A stretch of DNA of 64,000 nucleotides. Origin: RZYY01 sp036794825. Its GTDB lineage: Bacteria > Bacteroidota > Bacteroidia > Bacteroidales > 4484-276. The notes below the pieces were generated by a model. It saw only the letters and a list, made by a program, of their open reading frames with translations. It did not search any database and was not told where the DNA came from. Of the stretch, positions 61,666 to 64,000 are shown piece by piece. The position numbers were made by a program, and so were the translations under genes. The stretch is taken from NCBI GenBank assembly GCA_036794825.1, contig DAIRGA010000012.1, positions 1-64,000 on the forward strand, written 5' to 3'. Position 1 is the stretch's first letter; the number at the start of each line of letters is the position of its first letter.

Positions 61666-63168
61666 ATGAAATTACCAGACTCAGCTCGTAACTGGACTTC
61701 AATTTTAGGCGCCGCACTGGCACTTACTACCCTTTTTGTTATCATTTTCCTGTTTATCATCTCAATGTTGTTTGATTCTGGAAGTTCGTATCTGGGACTT
61801 TTTACTTTTATCATTCTTCCGGTGTTCCTGGTTATTGGCCTTTTTCTGATTCCAATTGGAATGATATTTACCAGCAAAAGGAAAAAATCAATTACAAAAA
61901 CCGGGGATCAAACGGATTGGCCGATCATTAACCTGAACCTCAGGACCACCAGAAATGCACTTACAATATTTGTGATTGGATCGGTTATATTTTTCATGCT
62001 TTCGGGAATTGGTTCATATGAGGCATTCCATTATACTGAATCGGTCGGGTTTTGCGGAACACTGTGCCATAAAGTTATGGAGCCCGAGTTTGTTGCTTAT
62101 CATCAATCATCACATGAGAGGGTCAAATGTGTGGAATGTCATGTTGGTGCGGGTGCCGACTGGTATGTAAAAAGTAAACTTTCCGGTCTTTACCAGATCT
62201 ATTCGGTTACTTTCAACAAATATCCCCGCCCGATTCCCACACCTATCCATAACCTGCGTCCGGCGCGCGAAACCTGCGAGCAGTGTCACTGGCCCGAAAA
62301 GTTCTACGACCCGATGATCAGAATGAAAAAATCTTATCTGAGTGACTATGATAACACAGAATGGGACATTCATTTGATGATGAAAACCAGCGCCACTTAT
62401 AGCGCCCTGGGGTTGCAGGAGGGTATTCACTGGCACATCAATCCTGATGTTCAGATTGACTATATTACTGATCCTGACGATCCTTCAAAGATACCGTGGG
62501 TAAGGTCGCGAAACAAACAAACCGGCGAAGAAAAAATTTTCCTCGACAGCCAATACAGCGATAAACATATGGCAATGGATGCCGGCCAGTTGAAAACGAT
62601 GGATTGCATGGATTGCCATAACCGCCCGTCTCACAACTACAAAGTGCCACAGAATTTTGTTGACGACCTGATTACTGCCGGCAACATATCTACGGAATTG
62701 CCTGATATTAAGTACGTTTCGATGGAAATCCTTTATCAGGATTACGAAACCAAGGAAGCCGCATTTGATTTTATTCAAAAACGGGTAAAAGAATATTACG
62801 AAGAAAATTATGACTACCTGCTTGAAGACTACGAAGAGCAGATCAATCAGTCTATTGCTGCCATTCAAACTGGTTTCAGCCAGAACATTTTTCCTTATAT
62901 GAAGGTTAACTGGTCCGTTTACCCGACTCACCTTGGGCATATGGAATCCGACGGATGCTATCGTTGTCATTCAGACAGACATTCGACAAGCAGCGGCGAA
63001 ACTATTTCAAGGGATTGTCAGTTGTGTCATAACATCATAGCCCAGGGAACGCCCGGATCAATGCAATACAGCGAATCATTCAATGCACTTGATTTTGTCC
63101 ATCCTATAGAAATCCGCGAAGAATGGCGGGTAAAGCTTTGCAGTGAATGTCATTATAGATTGTATTGA
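61666..63168 (+). CDS. NapC/NirT-like multihaem quinol dehydrogenase (seven haem motifs)
   Basis: 500 residues. Three hydrophobic segments (~15-40, ~43-66 and ~100-120), then a periplasmic part with one CX3CH motif (CGTLCH, ~128-133) and six CxxCH motifs (CVECH, CEQCH, CMDCH, CYRCH, CQLCH, CSECH). The EFVAYHQSSHERVKCVECHVGAG segment matches NapC/NirT proteins that take electrons from menaquinol. The usual family is ~180-220 residues with four haems, so this is an extended version. Confidence 0.9.
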   Translation: MKLPDSARNWTSILGAALALTTLFVIIFLFIISMLFDSGSSYLGLFTFIILPVFLVIGLFLIPIGMIFTSKRKKSITKTGDQTDWPIINLNLRTTRNALTIFVIGSVIFFMLSGIGSYEAFHYTESVGFCGTLCHKVMEPEFVAYHQSSHERVKCVECHVGAGADWYVKSKLSGLYQIYSVTFNKYPRPIPTPIHNLRPARETCEQCHWPEKFYDPMIRMKKSYLSDYDNTEWDIHLMMKTSATYSALGLQEGIHWHINPDVQIDYITDPDDPSKIPWVRSRNKQTGEEKIFLDSQYSDKHMAMDAGQLKTMDCMDCHNRPSHNYKVPQNFVDDLITAGNISTELPDIKYVSMEILYQDYETKEAAFDFIQKRVKEYYEENYDYLLEDYEEQINQSIAAIQTGFSQNIFPYMKVNWSVYPTHLGHMESDGCYRCHSDRHSTSSGETISRDCQLCHNIIAQGTPGSMQYSESFNALDFVHPIEIREEWRVKLCSECHYRLY

Positions 63169-63295
63169 TAAATAACTCATCACTCAATTATTCGACTTCG
63201 GTCAACGCGGACATATTACAGCGGGTGTCAGGGTGGATGTTAACTGAGAGCAGAATTTTACAGCATGCTTATTCAAGTGAAGCTTTTGTGATTTT

Positions 63296-63327
63296 TTGAA
63301 CATCGTTCAGTGCATTTTATACTTTTG
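63296..63327 (+). promoter_or_regulatory. Promoter of the DUF2271 gene
   Basis: TTG (63296-63298; TTTG if one base earlier), 21 bp, TACTTTTG (63320-63327). The start should be near 63331, with a ~78-nt leader before the ATG at 63409. Confidence 0.7.
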
Positions 63328-63408
63328 CATTCCATCAACTGAATGAGTGGTAAATTTTTATGCTTGTCAAATTCTGATTCAACTATAAATTTTCAAACAA
63401 TTTTTAAA

Positions 63409-64000
63409 ATGAGAAATTCTATTGTGCTTTTAATCAAGTTGTTGCTCGTCAGCTCACTCGCTATATTTTTATTCACGTCATTTACTGATGACAACGAATA
63501 TGCTGAAGAAAAAAACACCTCCGGAACTGTGACCTTCACCGCTACAACGCTGAACGCTGGCGGGACTTACGCTCCAAGACATGTTCTTGCTATCTGGGTG
63601 GAGAAGAACGGTGTTTTTGTCAAATCCCGCAAGGTAATGGCCAACCAGCGGAAACAATACCTTTATAAATGGGTAGCTTCGAGTAATTACAATGTGACCG
63701 ATGCCATAACCGGCGCTACGCTCACCCAGCCTCAGACCCATACTGTGCAATGGAACTGCACTGATCTGAGCGGGAATGTGGTTCCTGACGGCGAGTACAC
63801 CATCCTGATTGAGTTTACTGATAAGCATGCCCAGGGGCCATATTATGCGGTAAATTTTCAAAAGGGAACAGCGCCGCAAAGCATCACGCCCCCCAACCAG
63901 CAGTACATCATCAATATGCAGCTCACCTACACGCCTGATGTTATAGTAACTGCTGATTTCAGCGCTAACATTACGCAAGCGTGTGAGCAGCAGCCGGTGA
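63409..64000 (+). CDS. DUF2271-family exported protein (partial, cut by window end)
   Basis: 197 residues visible, open at the right edge. A signal segment (~5-23) is followed by a DUF2271-type domain: APRHVLAIWVEKNGVFVK, NVTDAITGATLTQPQTHTVQWNCTDLSGNVVPDGEYTILIEFTD. In other bacteria this domain occurs beside iron/haem and cytochrome genes. It has its own consensus promoter and lies after the NapC-like gene. Confidence 0.85.
   Translation, partial: MRNSIVLLIKLLLVSSLAIFLFTSFTDDNEYAEEKNTSGTVTFTATTLNAGGTYAPRHVLAIWVEKNGVFVKSRKVMANQRKQYLYKWVASSNYNVTDAITGATLTQPQTHTVQWNCTDLSGNVVPDGEYTILIEFTDKHAQGPYYAVNFQKGTAPQSITPPNQQYIINMQLTYTPDVIVTADFSANITQACEQQPV

Overview
The window is a chromosomal piece of a Bacteroidota bacterium, most likely Bacteroidales-like. 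The support is: promoters of the Bacteroidota type (TAnnTTTG at -7, sometimes with TTG at -33), almost no Shine-Dalgarno sequences, secreted proteins with type IX secretion sorting tails, a single-chain PurL, and a type II-C CRISPR system with a long Cas9. I could not fix genus or species.

Layout. 1-0.5 kb: the end of an rRNA operon (23S 3' end, 5S, terminator). 1-18.4 kb: housekeeping genes (queA, ispD, ruvC, purL), a secreted FG-GAP protein, a CBS protein with a HEPN-like motif, then a seven-gene leftward run (two MOSC proteins, one fused to MogA/MoaB; a PPDK regulator; a PBP4-type peptidase; an AbgT transporter; a GH16 hydrolase). 18.5-27.5 kb: a complete type II-C CRISPR-Cas locus with 39 full 45-nt repeats plus one truncated repeat, cas2, cas1, an embedded nucleotidyltransferase gene, cas9, and a divergent tracrRNA. 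27.6-39.1 kb: metabolism and transport (HD hydrolase, ispE, GH3-like adenylase, isocitrate dehydrogenase, nucleoside transporter, bifunctional nuclease, MgtE, ECF sigma factor with a partner membrane protein, fructosamine kinase, deoxynucleoside kinase). 39.3-42 kb: an arsR-arsC-arsM-acr3 operon. 42.2-49.5 kb: accessory genes (AAA ATPase, urea transporter/M23 fusion with two TPR proteins, AlbA_2-type regulator with an internal 11-bp tandem repeat). 49.6-52.3 kb: a PqqD-like / ATP-grasp / PLP-decarboxylase-like cassette. 52.3-64 kb: a cytochrome-rich respiratory island with two regulators.

How it works together. In the CRISPR locus every repeat carries its own Bacteroidota-type promoter (TTG, 19 bp, TACTTTTG) ending just before the spacer, so each spacer should be transcribed separately as spacer plus following repeat. 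The tracrRNA starts at its anti-repeat, 4-5 nt after a TACATTTG box, and ends in a GNRA-loop terminator. The nucleotidyltransferase gene overlaps both cas9 and cas1 and so looks like a co-translated member of the cas operon. In the cytochrome island, five rightward cytochrome genes encode 22 haem-binding motifs, plus a cytochrome b, a NapC/NirT-like quinol dehydrogenase and a predicted outer-membrane barrel; a leftward pentahaem protein adds five more. A Crp/Fnr regulator with clustered N-terminal cysteines and an HMA-AraC fusion sit between the two arms, next to an FNR-box-like palindrome. This suggests a redox-controlled electron chain from the quinol pool outward.

The strongest candidates for something not previously described are the repeat-embedded promoters with the nucleotidyltransferase-containing cas operon, and the PqqD/ATP-grasp/PLP cassette.
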